NCBI GenBank assembly: GCA_017934275.1
Contig: JAGBJT010000033.1
Location: 1 to 52,738, forward strand
Direction of reading: 5' to 3'
Length of the DNA stretch: 52,738 nt
Origin: Cardiobacteriaceae bacterium
GTDB taxonomy: Bacteria > Pseudomonadota > Gammaproteobacteria > Cardiobacteriales > Cardiobacteriaceae
Under the pieces are notes generated by a model. The model did no database searches, was not told where the DNA came from, and saw only the letters and a program-made list of their open reading frames with translations. The position numbers and the translations under genes were made by a program. Below, piece by piece: positions 25,001 to 32,017 of this stretch; the first letter of the stretch is position 1; every line of letters starts with the position of its first letter.

Positions 25001-26688
25001 AACACGGTAAAGCGGTTATTCGCCCAACCGAACCTGATGTCCTCAACAATGTTTCCGTTGCAAGCTTCATTTCTAACGGTCATCCAGGTGCGGATAAAGC
25101 ATTGCACGACACATATCCAACTCTTTATGTCTTCGATGCAATGGGCTATGACTTCGGCGCGAAAAACAAAAAAACTGCAACTCAAAGTGCAAGTTCTGGT
25201 CAGTTGATTAAGGCAATTTCTGTTGTAGGTGATACGAATGCTGACGGAATAATGGCACTCGGTTCTCCAACCGCAGTTGATACCGACTTCGACGGAATTA
25301 TTGATGTTGTCTATGCAGGTGATTACTCTGGTGATTTGTGGCGTTTTGATTTGCGCTACGACGGTGTTGATAACTGGAAAGCCTACAAAATCTACGACGG
25401 CGTGAGCACTCAACCAATTACCGCGGCACCTGCTGCTTACCGTATCAGCTCAGCAAGTGGCTTGAAATATGTAGTTGTATTCGGAACAGGTTCAGATATT
25501 TATGACGCTGACCGCGACGATGAAACTAAACGCCAAAACAAACAAGCAATCTTCGGTATCTACGACGATTTAGGTTTGGAAGAAACTACCGACGCACTCG
25601 GCAATAAGCAATACAGCAACAAACTTGCGGTTAAAACCGTTCGTAAAGCTGATTTATTGCAACGAAAATTCGCCGCAGATGACGGTTCGAAAGATCCAAA
25701 CGGTCGCCGTTACCGCAAAATCGAAACCGCGCAATGCGATGTTAAATATGGCGAACAACTCAAATTGAGCGCCACCGATTGGAAAGATAAAACAAAAACT
25801 GTCGAACTTACGGGCAAAAAACTCATCAAAAGCGCACAACCTTTGTATCTGTCCGATGAATGCGTAGGCAAAAAAGGTTGGTATATCGAACTCTTCGGTG
25901 CGGAAGAAGATAAAAACGGTATGGAAAACCTCGGCGCGGAAATGGTTGTCAGCCAACCGCAAGTTCTCTTGAATTCGATGTTCGTAACAACTAGAAGTTA
26001 TGCAAAATCATCAAGCAGCTCGCAAGCACTCGGCAACACTAGCGATGAAGAAACTTGTGCTGGTTCAACCGAAGGTTCAAGCACAACTATCGGTTCTTCT
26101 TGGCTTATCGGTTTGAATGTGCTAAACGGCGGTATGCTCGACGAAGCGAAGTTCCAAGATCAATACAACCACGCCGATCCGAACTACGAAGCGCAAGAAA
26201 TCGTCAGCAGCGATTTGACTAATGTTGTCGGTGTAGAACTTACTTCGGTTAAATCTGCAACTAGCGGTTCAACAGGCGGTTCGGCTACAGGCGGCTCTAC
26301 TGGTGGTTCAAGCTCTGCTGCTAATAACGACAAAAAAGAAACCGATAACAGCTACAACATTTCATCTGCGGTTGTGCTGATGAGCCCTGATTTAACCAAC
26401 AGCATCATCCAAAGCACTAACGCAAACGGACAAGCTGGCGACGGTGAATTGCAAGAAACCGCAAAAGATGTGTTGGAATGCACTACCGATGCAAGCGGTA
26501 AACAAGTTTGCACAAATGTAATTAAACGCAACACAGTTCCGCAAGGAAATAGCTGCACACGGCAATCAGACTGGACAGCAACTGCATCGCTTTCAAGTTC
26601 TGATCCGTTTATCGGCGGTATTCACGCTAAATTGTGTAAAGGCTCATTCTTGCGCACCTCAATTCGTGAAATCAAACTTCTTGATTAA
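22060..26688 (+). CDS. pilY1: PilY1/PilC-type type IV pilus tip adhesin
   Basis: 1542-residue secreted protein with signal peptide MKKSICTAILFGICTQIAAN and cleavage near ANA-QD. A von Willebrand A-like domain holds the MIDAS start LVIDDSGSMSW near residue 105 and VIVLSDGDTNFD near 265. The C-terminal half is the PilY1 beta-propeller, with DTDFDGIIDVVYAGDYSGDL, the calcium-binding loop that governs pilus extension/retraction in Pseudomonas, near residue 1070. A Ser/Gly/Thr-rich linker lies near 1400-1425. PilY1/PilC proteins prime pilus assembly and mediate adhesion. No other pilus genes are adjacent. A G9 tract at codons 135-137 is intact and in frame. Strong terminator downstream. Confidence 0.93.
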   Translation: MKKSICTAILFGICTQIAANAQDSNTTATGASVDPTTSAVSFDSTDPVQSSDPNIGKPANSAGTAETITSPADVSPFTVVPAYLDSTISTNESTVKPRVTLVIDDSGSMSWAPLSGVSGKSKLKIVQDVLGQLIGGGNSSNNQKEDFSKNIKYNLVPLWANRLYGPAFQGTEVIQMCVLPPWEILTTVVNGLTLLPGSAGFPCTNTKPVQRDYADGATIYSRYIKKMAPGGTTPTTASYVGAVNTAYKNIEYACQKNYVIVLSDGDTNFDMRQFSSLGAIAGSTAADQIRFDMSPSDKFLQVMSGGGVNYDVEDMSLQENTSEKTLKAAGGLVTAWNDFGVNTLTFATSTKYPVLTKIYGLEGREHMPWQYLYAYGNKSIAYTHNYGYPDNWPAKPYGQNRNKVYDGIYAKFPELPINGTCAIPLLCAGKGLDRNRIIGYGHQPMDDDGKTPINNGIAFFSHKLYNNDQTDLITTVDANGNKTDKEGNPWTGNQNIQTITIGFGDGLRMNGQQYLKEAAEAYKAYNPVYINENGEEELVVGDDVLQIGAKSDKQYGMFNALSEEELYDTFVKIFTMAIKGGTYNSDLVRTSTAAPSQVTTTEHQIEGRTDYAGHQVYQALVSNLSVRTGNWSSVLSFYYFDGDTRENGLDETANVIHAEYPNIPYKILVGERKSGSYGDIASASPALFGYSGKEQEFKAGFLPWISRAGGLSATADDDIEATVAALNLSERLIDKYRNRVLDDVAEKPEAVYERMMGDVLDASPITLPDTTVDRSIIDYDKKNSDPLIDKARYFIAGSNDGMLYVYRRDKAAEKDCAGSNGTTRKCHDAFAEKKLPYKLSLNYLPAEMPREDGKTLGEVLPAIAQEGYGSGAPKPHIYGINGGLSYVTSAKTFGRKQETIIQANMGQGGRGSFGMRIGGFDATKTTATPIAIDAGDDKSLQAWETASGDTGVKMGYTISKPAMGQLAKNWMLSADKQYGTEHGKAVIRPTEPDVLNNVSVASFISNGHPGADKALHDTYPTLYVFDAMGYDFGAKNKKTATQSASSGQLIKAISVVGDTNADGIMALGSPTAVDTDFDGIIDVVYAGDYSGDLWRFDLRYDGVDNWKAYKIYDGVSTQPITAAPAAYRISSASGLKYVVVFGTGSDIYDADRDDETKRQNKQAIFGIYDDLGLEETTDALGNKQYSNKLAVKTVRKADLLQRKFAADDGSKDPNGRRYRKIETAQCDVKYGEQLKLSATDWKDKTKTVELTGKKLIKSAQPLYLSDECVGKKGWYIELFGAEEDKNGMENLGAEMVVSQPQVLLNSMFVTTRSYAKSSSSSQALGNTSDEETCAGSTEGSSTTIGSSWLIGLNVLNGGMLDEAKFQDQYNHADPNYEAQEIVSSDLTNVVGVELTSVKSATSGSTGGSATGGSTGGSSSAANNDKKETDNSYNISSAVVLMSPDLTNSIIQSTNANGQAGDGELQETAKDVLECTTDASGKQVCTNVIKRNTVPQGNSCTRQSDWTATASLSSSDPFIGGIHAKLCKGSFLRTSIREIKLLD
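22462..22470 (+). repeat. poly-G tract (G9) inside pilY1
   Basis: Nine consecutive G residues coding Gly-Gly-Gly (residues 135-137) within the vWA region of an otherwise moderate-GC gene. A change of one G would truncate the adhesin early; as sequenced the frame is ON. Confidence 0.85.
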
Positions 26689-26725
26689 ACGAAAACAACA
26701 TAAAAGCTCCTTTAAGTTGAACTTT

Positions 26726-26751
26726 ACGCCCGATATTTCGGGCGTTTTTTT
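26726..26751 (+). terminator. Rho-independent terminator after pilY1
   Basis: Eight-base stem ACGCCCGA/TCGGGCGT with a four-base loop and T7. Confidence 0.9.
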
Positions 26752-26787
26752 ATTCCGTTATCCGTGAATTTTTATTCCTTCTCACAT

Positions 26788-26893
26788 TAAGTCGTTTCAG
26801 TTCAAAATAAGACAAGGCAGCGAGCCGAAAACAGTATCTAGAATACGGCGAGGCGAAGCTAACGAAGTATTATTTTGAAATGGAACGACTATA
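26788..26893. repeat. Correia-like repeat element, copy 3
   Basis: Same element; the left end has decayed to TTAAGTCG. It lies 36 bases after the pilY1 terminator. Together with copy 4 it fills most of the interval 26752-27114, which has no gene. Confidence 0.82.
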
Positions 26894-26934
26894 GAAAAAT
26901 CAATCAATAGAGTCCGAAATATTACTGTAAAAGA

Positions 26935-27041
26935 TATAGTCGTTTCAATTCAAAATAAGACAAGGCGGCGAGCCGAAGACAGTATGCCTAATACGGCGAG
27001 GCGAAGCTAACGCAGTATGATTTTGAAGTGGAACGACTATA
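26935..27041. repeat. Correia-like repeat element, copy 4
   Basis: Full-length copy in the same orientation as copy 3, 41 bases further on. It differs in the core (GTATGCCTAATACGG instead of GTATCTAGAATACGG), a subtype shared with copy 7. Confidence 0.85.
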
Positions 27042-27114
27042 GCATCACAATTGCATTAGAACAGACCTTTAAGTAATGATTAGCAGCCTGTTTTATTTAT
27101 TGGGAGAAATAATT

Positions 27115-27675
27115 ATGAAAGAAATTTACTTACTTACTCATCACCGTAAATACGAAGATGGTAGCGGTTCAGACATAAAATTGTTAGGCACATATTCCAG
27201 TTTAGAAGAAATTGAAAAAGTTTTACCGCATTACCGCAAACAACCTGGATTTTGTGATTATCCCGATGATTTTGTAATTGAAAAATATGAACTTGACGAA
27301 CAAACTGATTGGAATGAAGGTTTTATTTTGGGTAAAAATATTCCCTCTTGGGCATCAGAAGAAGTGGCGAAACAAAATGAAACAGCAGAAGAATTTGCTC
27401 TTCGTCTCTACAAAGAACAATACGGTAAAGAGCCAATCAGATTAAGTTATAGCGAATTTGCAGCTCTTTTGGAATATGCGAAAAAGAAAAAAACTTATGT
27501 TTTGTGGCATTCATATCAAAATAAGCACGGAAAAGAACTTACAAAATGTCTTGGTATTTATAGCAATTTAGAACTAGCGGAAGAAGCAAAAGCGCGTTAT
27601 GCAACTTTACCAGGATTTTGTGATATTCCAGAAGGGTTATATATAGACGAGTTTTTAATCAATAGGAATAAATAA
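27115..27675 (+). CDS. tandem DUF7336-like domain protein, paralog A
   Basis: 186-residue cytoplasmic protein with two copies of a small domain I recall as DUF7336. Copy one begins MKEIYLLTHHRKYEDG, then LLGTYSSLEEIEKVL, KQPGFCDYPDDFVIEKYELDE and WNEGF; copy two begins YVLWHSYQNKHGKE, then CLGIYSNLELAEEA and LPGFCDIPEGLYIDEF. The linker has NETAEEFALRLYKEQYG, a segment resembling tails of polymorphic toxins. ATG 27115 has a GGGAG site; 13 more in-frame codons upstream are not needed. AT-rich compared with the chromosome. The function is unknown; an immunity-like role is a guess. Confidence 0.72.
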   Translation: MKEIYLLTHHRKYEDGSGSDIKLLGTYSSLEEIEKVLPHYRKQPGFCDYPDDFVIEKYELDEQTDWNEGFILGKNIPSWASEEVAKQNETAEEFALRLYKEQYGKEPIRLSYSEFAALLEYAKKKKTYVLWHSYQNKHGKELTKCLGIYSNLELAEEAKARYATLPGFCDIPEGLYIDEFLINRNK

Positions 27676-27696
27676 TCTATATTGGATATAAAAATT

Positions 27697-28332
27697 ATGT
27701 TATACGAAATTTATTTTTTATCTCACCCTGATCAAAATAAATATAACAGTGAAGAAAAAAACATCAAAATCCTAGGAATTTATTCCTCAATAGAGGAAAT
27801 TGGCAAAGCAATAGAACAATTTCATAAGCAAGGAAAATTTTTAGATAGTCCTAATGATTTTATTATCGAAAAATACGAATTAGATAAAAGCTATTGGACA
27901 ACTGGGTTTATTTTAGAAAAAAATATTCCAGTTTGGGCTGATAAAAAGGTTGTTTATACAGGTGAAACCAGTTATGAATTTGCTCACAGATTATGTTCAG
28001 AATACGGTTATGACAAGGAATTTATAACTTGGCAATATAGTGAATACGCAAGTTTAGCTGAATACGCTAAAACAATCCATTATGTTTATATTTTATGGCA
28101 TTATTATGAAACAGAAAATTATGATGATGTAATAAAACTTCTAGGTATTTTTAGTTCTTATGAATTAGCAAAAGAAGCAGAAGAGAGGTATAAAAAATTA
28201 CCAGGATTTAAGTCTCTGCCTTATTATTTTGATATTGATGCTTATGAAATCAATCAAATGCAATGGACGGAAGGATTTGGTTTGGGATTTTTAGATGAAG
28301 ATATAGAAAATAATAACAAAACATATGAATAA
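27697..28332 (+). CDS. tandem DUF7336-like domain protein, paralog B
   Basis: 211-residue relative of the preceding gene with the same two-domain plan: LYEIYFLSHPDQNKY, ILGIYSSIEEIGKAI, FIIEKYELDKSYWTTGF; then a linker GETSYEFAHRLCSEYGY; then YVYILWHYYETENY, LLGIFSSYELAKEAEERY, LPGFKSLPYYFDIDAYEI and WTEGF. ATG 27697 is preferred because MLYEIYFLSH parallels the start of paralog A; a TTG five codons upstream is possible. It follows paralog A by 21 bases, presumably one transcript. Strongly AT-rich. Function unknown. Confidence 0.72.
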   Translation: MLYEIYFLSHPDQNKYNSEEKNIKILGIYSSIEEIGKAIEQFHKQGKFLDSPNDFIIEKYELDKSYWTTGFILEKNIPVWADKKVVYTGETSYEFAHRLCSEYGYDKEFITWQYSEYASLAEYAKTIHYVYILWHYYETENYDDVIKLLGIFSSYELAKEAEERYKKLPGFKSLPYYFDIDAYEINQMQWTEGFGLGFLDEDIENNNKTYE

Positions 28333-28357
28333 AAATGATAAAACAGTGCTATTTTAA

Positions 28358-28834
28358 TTATTTATAAATATTGTCTTCATTAAGAATAAATTTTTCAATG
28401 CTGAAATTTTCTTTAATTAGTCCCTCAAAGTAATTTTTATTTGTAAATCTTTCAAGTGCTTTTTGTGCTTTATGTCTGGAAGTATAAACTCCCAAAATGT
28501 GCATATCATTTTCTACCCCATAGACCAAAATATGCACCTGTCGTCCTTTTTTTATACTACTCTTACCTATTGGTTTATCATCTTTTGCCCAATATGGTAT
28601 ATCGCTTTCTACTATAAAACCCTCTCCTTGATAATCTGAATTTATTTCCTTTTCGTTATATTCGTCAATTTCAAAATTATCGGGAAAATCACGAAAACCA
28701 GGTAAGTTTTTATGTTCCTCTAATGCTATTTCTGCTTTATTCTTTGTGCTAAAAAATCCTACTATTTTGCAATCATAATCTAACTCATCGGTAGAAATTG
28801 GACGGTAATGAGTTAAACAATAGACTTTTTGCAT
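28358..28834 (-). CDS. DUF7336-like domain protein, paralog C
   Basis: 158-residue protein opening MQKVYCLTHYRPISTDELD, then IVGFFSTKNKAEIALEEH, LPGFRDFPDNFEIDEYNE and GEGFIVESDIPYWAKD. A shorter, more diverged second half (VHILVYGVENDMHILGVYTS, then KALERF) looks like a second domain copy. It overlaps the 3' end of paralog D by 22 bases in another frame, so its translation may be coupled. Convergent with paralog B across a 25-base gap. Function unknown. Confidence 0.7.
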   Translation of the reverse strand: MQKVYCLTHYRPISTDELDYDCKIVGFFSTKNKAEIALEEHKNLPGFRDFPDNFEIDEYNEKEINSDYQGEGFIVESDIPYWAKDDKPIGKSSIKKGRQVHILVYGVENDMHILGVYTSRHKAQKALERFTNKNYFEGLIKENFSIEKFILNEDNIYK

Positions 28835-29247
28835 AAATAATCCCTGTATCTTTTGATTTTATGAAATTCATCTTGCAAGGAAGTGGGGTAATTATTTTCC
28901 CCATATTTTTGAGAGCAAAGACGATGGGCAAATTCTTCGCTTGTTTCATTGCTTTGCAGTGTTTTATCTTTTGCCCATAGAGGGATATCGCTATCAAGTT
29001 CAAATCCCTCATTCCAAAAACTTTGGTCAATTTGATATTCAGCACTGAAAAAACAGTCTGCTAATTGCTTAAAACCTGGCAATTTTTTACAGCGATTGAT
29101 GTTCTTTTGAAGTGTTTCTATTGATGTATATAGACCAATATTTTTTACATCTTCATAGCCAATCTCGGAATAAATACCGATATATTCAGCATTGAAATAA
29201 CCGTTTTTGTGATGGTTTAAATGTTGCAAAAGATATACTTTATTCAT
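28813..29247 (-). CDS. DUF7336-like domain protein, paralog D, apparently C-terminally truncated
   Basis: 144-residue protein: MNKVYLLQHLNHHKNGYF, then NIGLYTSIETLQKNI, LPGFKQLADCFFSAEYQIDQ and WNEGF, then the linker NETSEEFAHRLCSQKYGENN. It stops after KRYRDYLCKKSIV, just where paralogs A and B enter their second domain (YAKTIHYVYILWH in B). The missing second domain is effectively supplied by paralog C in another frame, which suggests a frameshift split of an ancestral two- or three-domain gene. Function unknown. Confidence 0.68.
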   Translation of the reverse strand: MNKVYLLQHLNHHKNGYFNAEYIGIYSEIGYEDVKNIGLYTSIETLQKNINRCKKLPGFKQLADCFFSAEYQIDQSFWNEGFELDSDIPLWAKDKTLQSNETSEEFAHRLCSQKYGENNYPTSLQDEFHKIKRYRDYLCKKSIV

Positions 29248-29266
29248 AACTTATACCTTATATTTA

Positions 29267-30143
29267 TTATTTATATCCGCGATTACCGTTTTTCTGCAAA
29301 ACGCTATGCTCTTTCATTCTTTGTTCATCACCTCTCCATTTTCCTTTTCCATACTGTTCGTCCATTAATCTGTCAGCATATTCTTTACCATTTTCCCATT
29401 TATAAGGTCTTTTACCTCTTGCCCAGCTTGGGTTTATCAGTGGATTTTTCTTTACCAGAACCAGAAATAGGTTTTTTATATTTATCCTCTGCCTTTTCTG
29501 CGTCGGTTTTATTCGTTTTATCTTTTTTATTTTTATATTGCTGGTTATAAAGCAAAATTGCTTCTGCTGTATTTAATAATCTAGCTGCATTTATAAACTT
29601 AATTGCATAATTAGTATCAATACCGACAACATAAACGAGAATGGTATAAACTTCTTCGTAGTTTCTAATTAGTAAAGCTTGTTCTAATGCAATTGTGATA
29701 CTATCTTTTACGGCAGTATTTCGGGCTCTATTGATTAAATTTGTGCCAAAACTTCTGGTCTCTTGTTGATAATTTATATTATCGGGATTGCATACTGTTG
29801 TGATTAAATTTTCTAGCTCTTGCCGCTCTTTTAATATGTCCTTATAACTTAATTCAACGCGGTTACCGTTACCATCTTGGCGATAAATCGGTTTAGAAAT
29901 ATCATAAAGAACGCTCAAATTATTTCTTGCTGTTTGACATCTTTCTTCTTTGGAAATTACACTGCTTGATGAATTTCCTGCAAATGCACAATTTAATGTG
30001 ATGAGAATAAATATAGTCGTTCCATTTCAAAATAATACTGCGTTATCCGCTCCTCACCGTATTCTGATACAGTCTTTAAGCTCGCTGCCTTGTCTTATTT
30101 TGAACTGAAACGACTATAGAAATATAAAAAGTCTTTTGAACAT
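29267..30143 (-). pseudogene. secreted protein disrupted by a Correia-like element, with a frameshifted toxin-like tail
   Basis: The coding remnant runs leftward from a start at 30143 (AGGAG site, five-base spacing). It reads nine codons (MFKRLFIFL), then hits TAG inside the Correia-like element at 30012-30118. Downstream the same frame resumes FILITLNCAFA and continues with a mature protein containing CQTARNNLSVLYD, reminiscent of DUF4124-type periplasmic proteins, to a stop at 29412. Deleting the element leaves MFKRLFIFLFILITLNCAFA, a perfect signal peptide. Beyond 29412 another frame (to 29267) encodes PSWARGKRPYKWENG, then EYADRLMDEQYGKG, like polymorphic-toxin C termini, suggesting a one-base frameshift near 29420. 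The uninterrupted middle frame is 29412-29918 from a TTG. Confidence 0.72.
30012..30118. repeat. Correia-like repeat element, copy 5, inside a signal-peptide sequence
   Basis: Intact ends TATAGTCG/CGACTATA. The flanks join in frame when the element is removed with one TA retained, which fits a TA target-site duplication. Confidence 0.9.
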
Positions 30144-30242
30144 TTGAACTCCTAAAATATAAAAACATAGACATCAATAACACTCATAAGAAATAATGAA
30201 CCATATTTCACGCTCACAATCCTTCACATTCGAATCTGCTAA

Positions 30243-31235
30243 TTACATCTTTCTTGCAATAATAATTGCCCTCTTCGGTGGATATTTATCTTCTTCTTGG
30301 GGAAAATTTTCCAGAAATTCCTGCAATGAATAACTCGGAGAAAATTCGGTTCTTCTTTGCTCCTCATTTGTGGTCAAAACGGGCTCGGAGACTTCCAACA
30401 CTTGCAATTTCAAGCGTTCCAACCAACGGCAAACCGCCTGCACACTCGGCACAAACCAAACATTTGTCATACCGCAATATCTATCTTTCGGGGTATAAAC
30501 ACAATTTTCATCGCCGTCGATAACTAATGTTTCCAAAACCAATATTCCGTCTTTATTCAAAATTTCTTTTAATTGCGAAATAAAAAAAATCGGATCGCGA
30601 CGGTGATATAAAACTCCCATTGCCAAAACTATATCGGCGTTTTCCTTGAATTCGGGAATATTATCAAGGGTAAGAGGTAAAAAAACCGCTCTGTCATCTT
30701 GAATTAACTTTTGCAAAAAAAGATATTGCATAAAGTAATGCCAACTCGGTTCAATTCCTACTGCAACTTTTGCCATTTTGCCTAAAAATCGGTATAAAAA
30801 ATAACCGTTCCCCGTGCCGACATCTACGACTTTTTTTCCTGAAAAATCAATATTCATTGAAAGCAGTCTTTGCATTTTTAATTCCGAACGCCATTCCGAA
30901 TTCACATCAATTCCGCATAAATCAAAACGACCTTTTCGCCAAGGAATTAAAAATTGTGCAAGTTCTAAAATATTTTTTTTATCGATTTTTTTGGCTTGAT
31001 TTTCTACAATTTCTAGCTTTATTTCATCTCCGTAAGTTATATTTAAATACTCCTTATCAACAGTTGCCAATTCGCTTATTTTTTTCCACCATTCATCGGT
31101 TTTTCCGTGTCTGTTAGCAAAAATTTCTTCCATTCTTTGAATAAAAATATTCTGCTCTATTTGCTTATTTAATTTCGGAAAATAGCGGTAAAATTTATCG
31201 ATTTCCGCTGCTAATACGGCTTTTAATTCATTCAT
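30243..31235 (-). CDS. cmoB: tRNA U34 carboxymethyltransferase CmoB
   Basis: CmoB transfers the carboxymethyl group of carboxy-SAM to 5-hydroxyuridine 34, giving cmo5U in tRNAs that read four-codon boxes. The SAM-fold motif VVDVGTGNGYFLYR is near residue 130. Other family signatures are LIPWRKGRFDLCGI, MGVLYHRRDP, LVLETLVIDGDEN and TTNEEQRRTEF. The ATG at 31235 overlaps the cmoA stop (ATGA), so the two are coupled; an ATG five codons upstream is possible. Length ~330, close to E. coli. The nearest upstream gene on this strand is ftsH. Confidence 0.95.
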   Translation of the reverse strand: MNELKAVLAAEIDKFYRYFPKLNKQIEQNIFIQRMEEIFANRHGKTDEWWKKISELATVDKEYLNITYGDEIKLEIVENQAKKIDKKNILELAQFLIPWRKGRFDLCGIDVNSEWRSELKMQRLLSMNIDFSGKKVVDVGTGNGYFLYRFLGKMAKVAVGIEPSWHYFMQYLFLQKLIQDDRAVFLPLTLDNIPEFKENADIVLAMGVLYHRRDPIFFISQLKEILNKDGILVLETLVIDGDENCVYTPKDRYCGMTNVWFVPSVQAVCRWLERLKLQVLEVSEPVLTTNEEQRRTEFSPSYSLQEFLENFPQEEDKYPPKRAIIIARKM

Positions 31236-31948
31236 TTTACCGCCACCCAAGCACGGAAAGAAAAGGCTTGAAAATAAGGAATCACCTGCTTAAAACCGAC
31301 TTCTTTTAAGCGTTGTTCTATAACTTCTCGGTTATCGGTAAGCATAACCTGTTCCAAAGATTCCCGTTTCTGTGCTATTGCCAAATCAGAATATCCCTGA
31401 TGCCGTTTGAAATTTTCGTGAAATAACCGCGAAATATCATCTTCATAACTAGTTTTTTCCGCCAAAAGCAAAATACCGTTATTTTTTATACTCTCATAGA
31501 TATTTTTCAACACTCTTGTGCGTTCTTTCGGCTCTAAAAATTGCATTAAAAAATTCATAATTAGTACATCGCAATTGTCAAGTTGTATCGTCAAAATATC
31601 TTCGGTCTTAACTTGAATATTTTGAATTCCCGCACCAGCCACATATTCCGACAAGCGAGAAGTCATCGCAGAAGAATTATCCACCGCAATAATCTGGCAA
31701 TTTTCAGGTATCACCCGTTTCAAAGCCAAACTCACCGCGCCCAAGGAACAGCCCAAATCGTAAATCAGCGGTTTTTCTGCATTAGCGCGACGCAGAAAAT
31801 AATCCGCAATCGCTGCCGTCATTTGTAATACCGCGGCATAACCAGGTATCGAGCGATGCACCATATCGGGAAAAACGGCTGCCGTGCGCTCATCAAAGGA
31901 AAAATCCAGCACTTCCTGCGGATAGTCAAAAATTTCGTCTTTTTTCAC
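31232..31948 (-). CDS. cmoA: carboxy-SAM synthase CmoA
   Basis: CmoA makes carboxy-S-adenosylmethionine from SAM and prephenate for CmoB. The ~238-residue protein has FDERTAAVFPDMVHRSIPGY, the typical CmoA entry, LIYDLGCSLGAVSLAL as SAM-binding loop, IIAVDNSSAM and IMNFLMQFLEP. The start is set at GTG 31948 (VKKDEIFDYPQ) with a GGA-containing site; the longer frame opens with TTG inside the ftsH terminator. It overlaps cmoB by four bases, forming a two-gene unit. Confidence 0.93.
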   Translation of the reverse strand: MKKDEIFDYPQEVLDFSFDERTAAVFPDMVHRSIPGYAAVLQMTAAIADYFLRRANAEKPLIYDLGCSLGAVSLALKRVIPENCQIIAVDNSSAMTSRLSEYVAGAGIQNIQVKTEDILTIQLDNCDVLIMNFLMQFLEPKERTRVLKNIYESIKNNGILLLAEKTSYEDDISRLFHENFKRHQGYSDLAIAQKRESLEQVMLTDNREVIEQRLKEVGFKQVIPYFQAFSFRAWVAVK

Positions 31949-31972
31949 TGTTATTCCAAAATTTATAAATAA

Positions 31973-32001
31973 AAAAAATCCGCCCAAACAGCGGATTTTT
32001 T
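31973..32001. terminator. terminator between ftsH and cmoA
   Basis: Eleven-base stem AAAAAATCCGC/GCGGATTTTTT with a seven-base loop, placed 17 bases after the ftsH stop on the minus strand. Confidence 0.85.
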
Positions 32002-32017
32002 GAATGTTAAGAAGAAA

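Noticed and set aside
27076-27114. Longer N terminus of paralog A (MISSLFYLLGEII)
   Set aside because: The ribosome site GGGAG lies inside this stretch and the domain pattern starts at MKEIYLL.
29412-29918. Intact cytoplasmic gene starting at TTG 29918
   Set aside because: The frame continues upstream into a signal-peptide sequence interrupted by a repeat element, so the TTG is internal to a disrupted secreted protein.
6509-30118. CRISPR array made of the 107-bp repeats
   Set aside because: Copies are far apart, have inverted ends and occur in both orientations, without regular spacers or cas genes.
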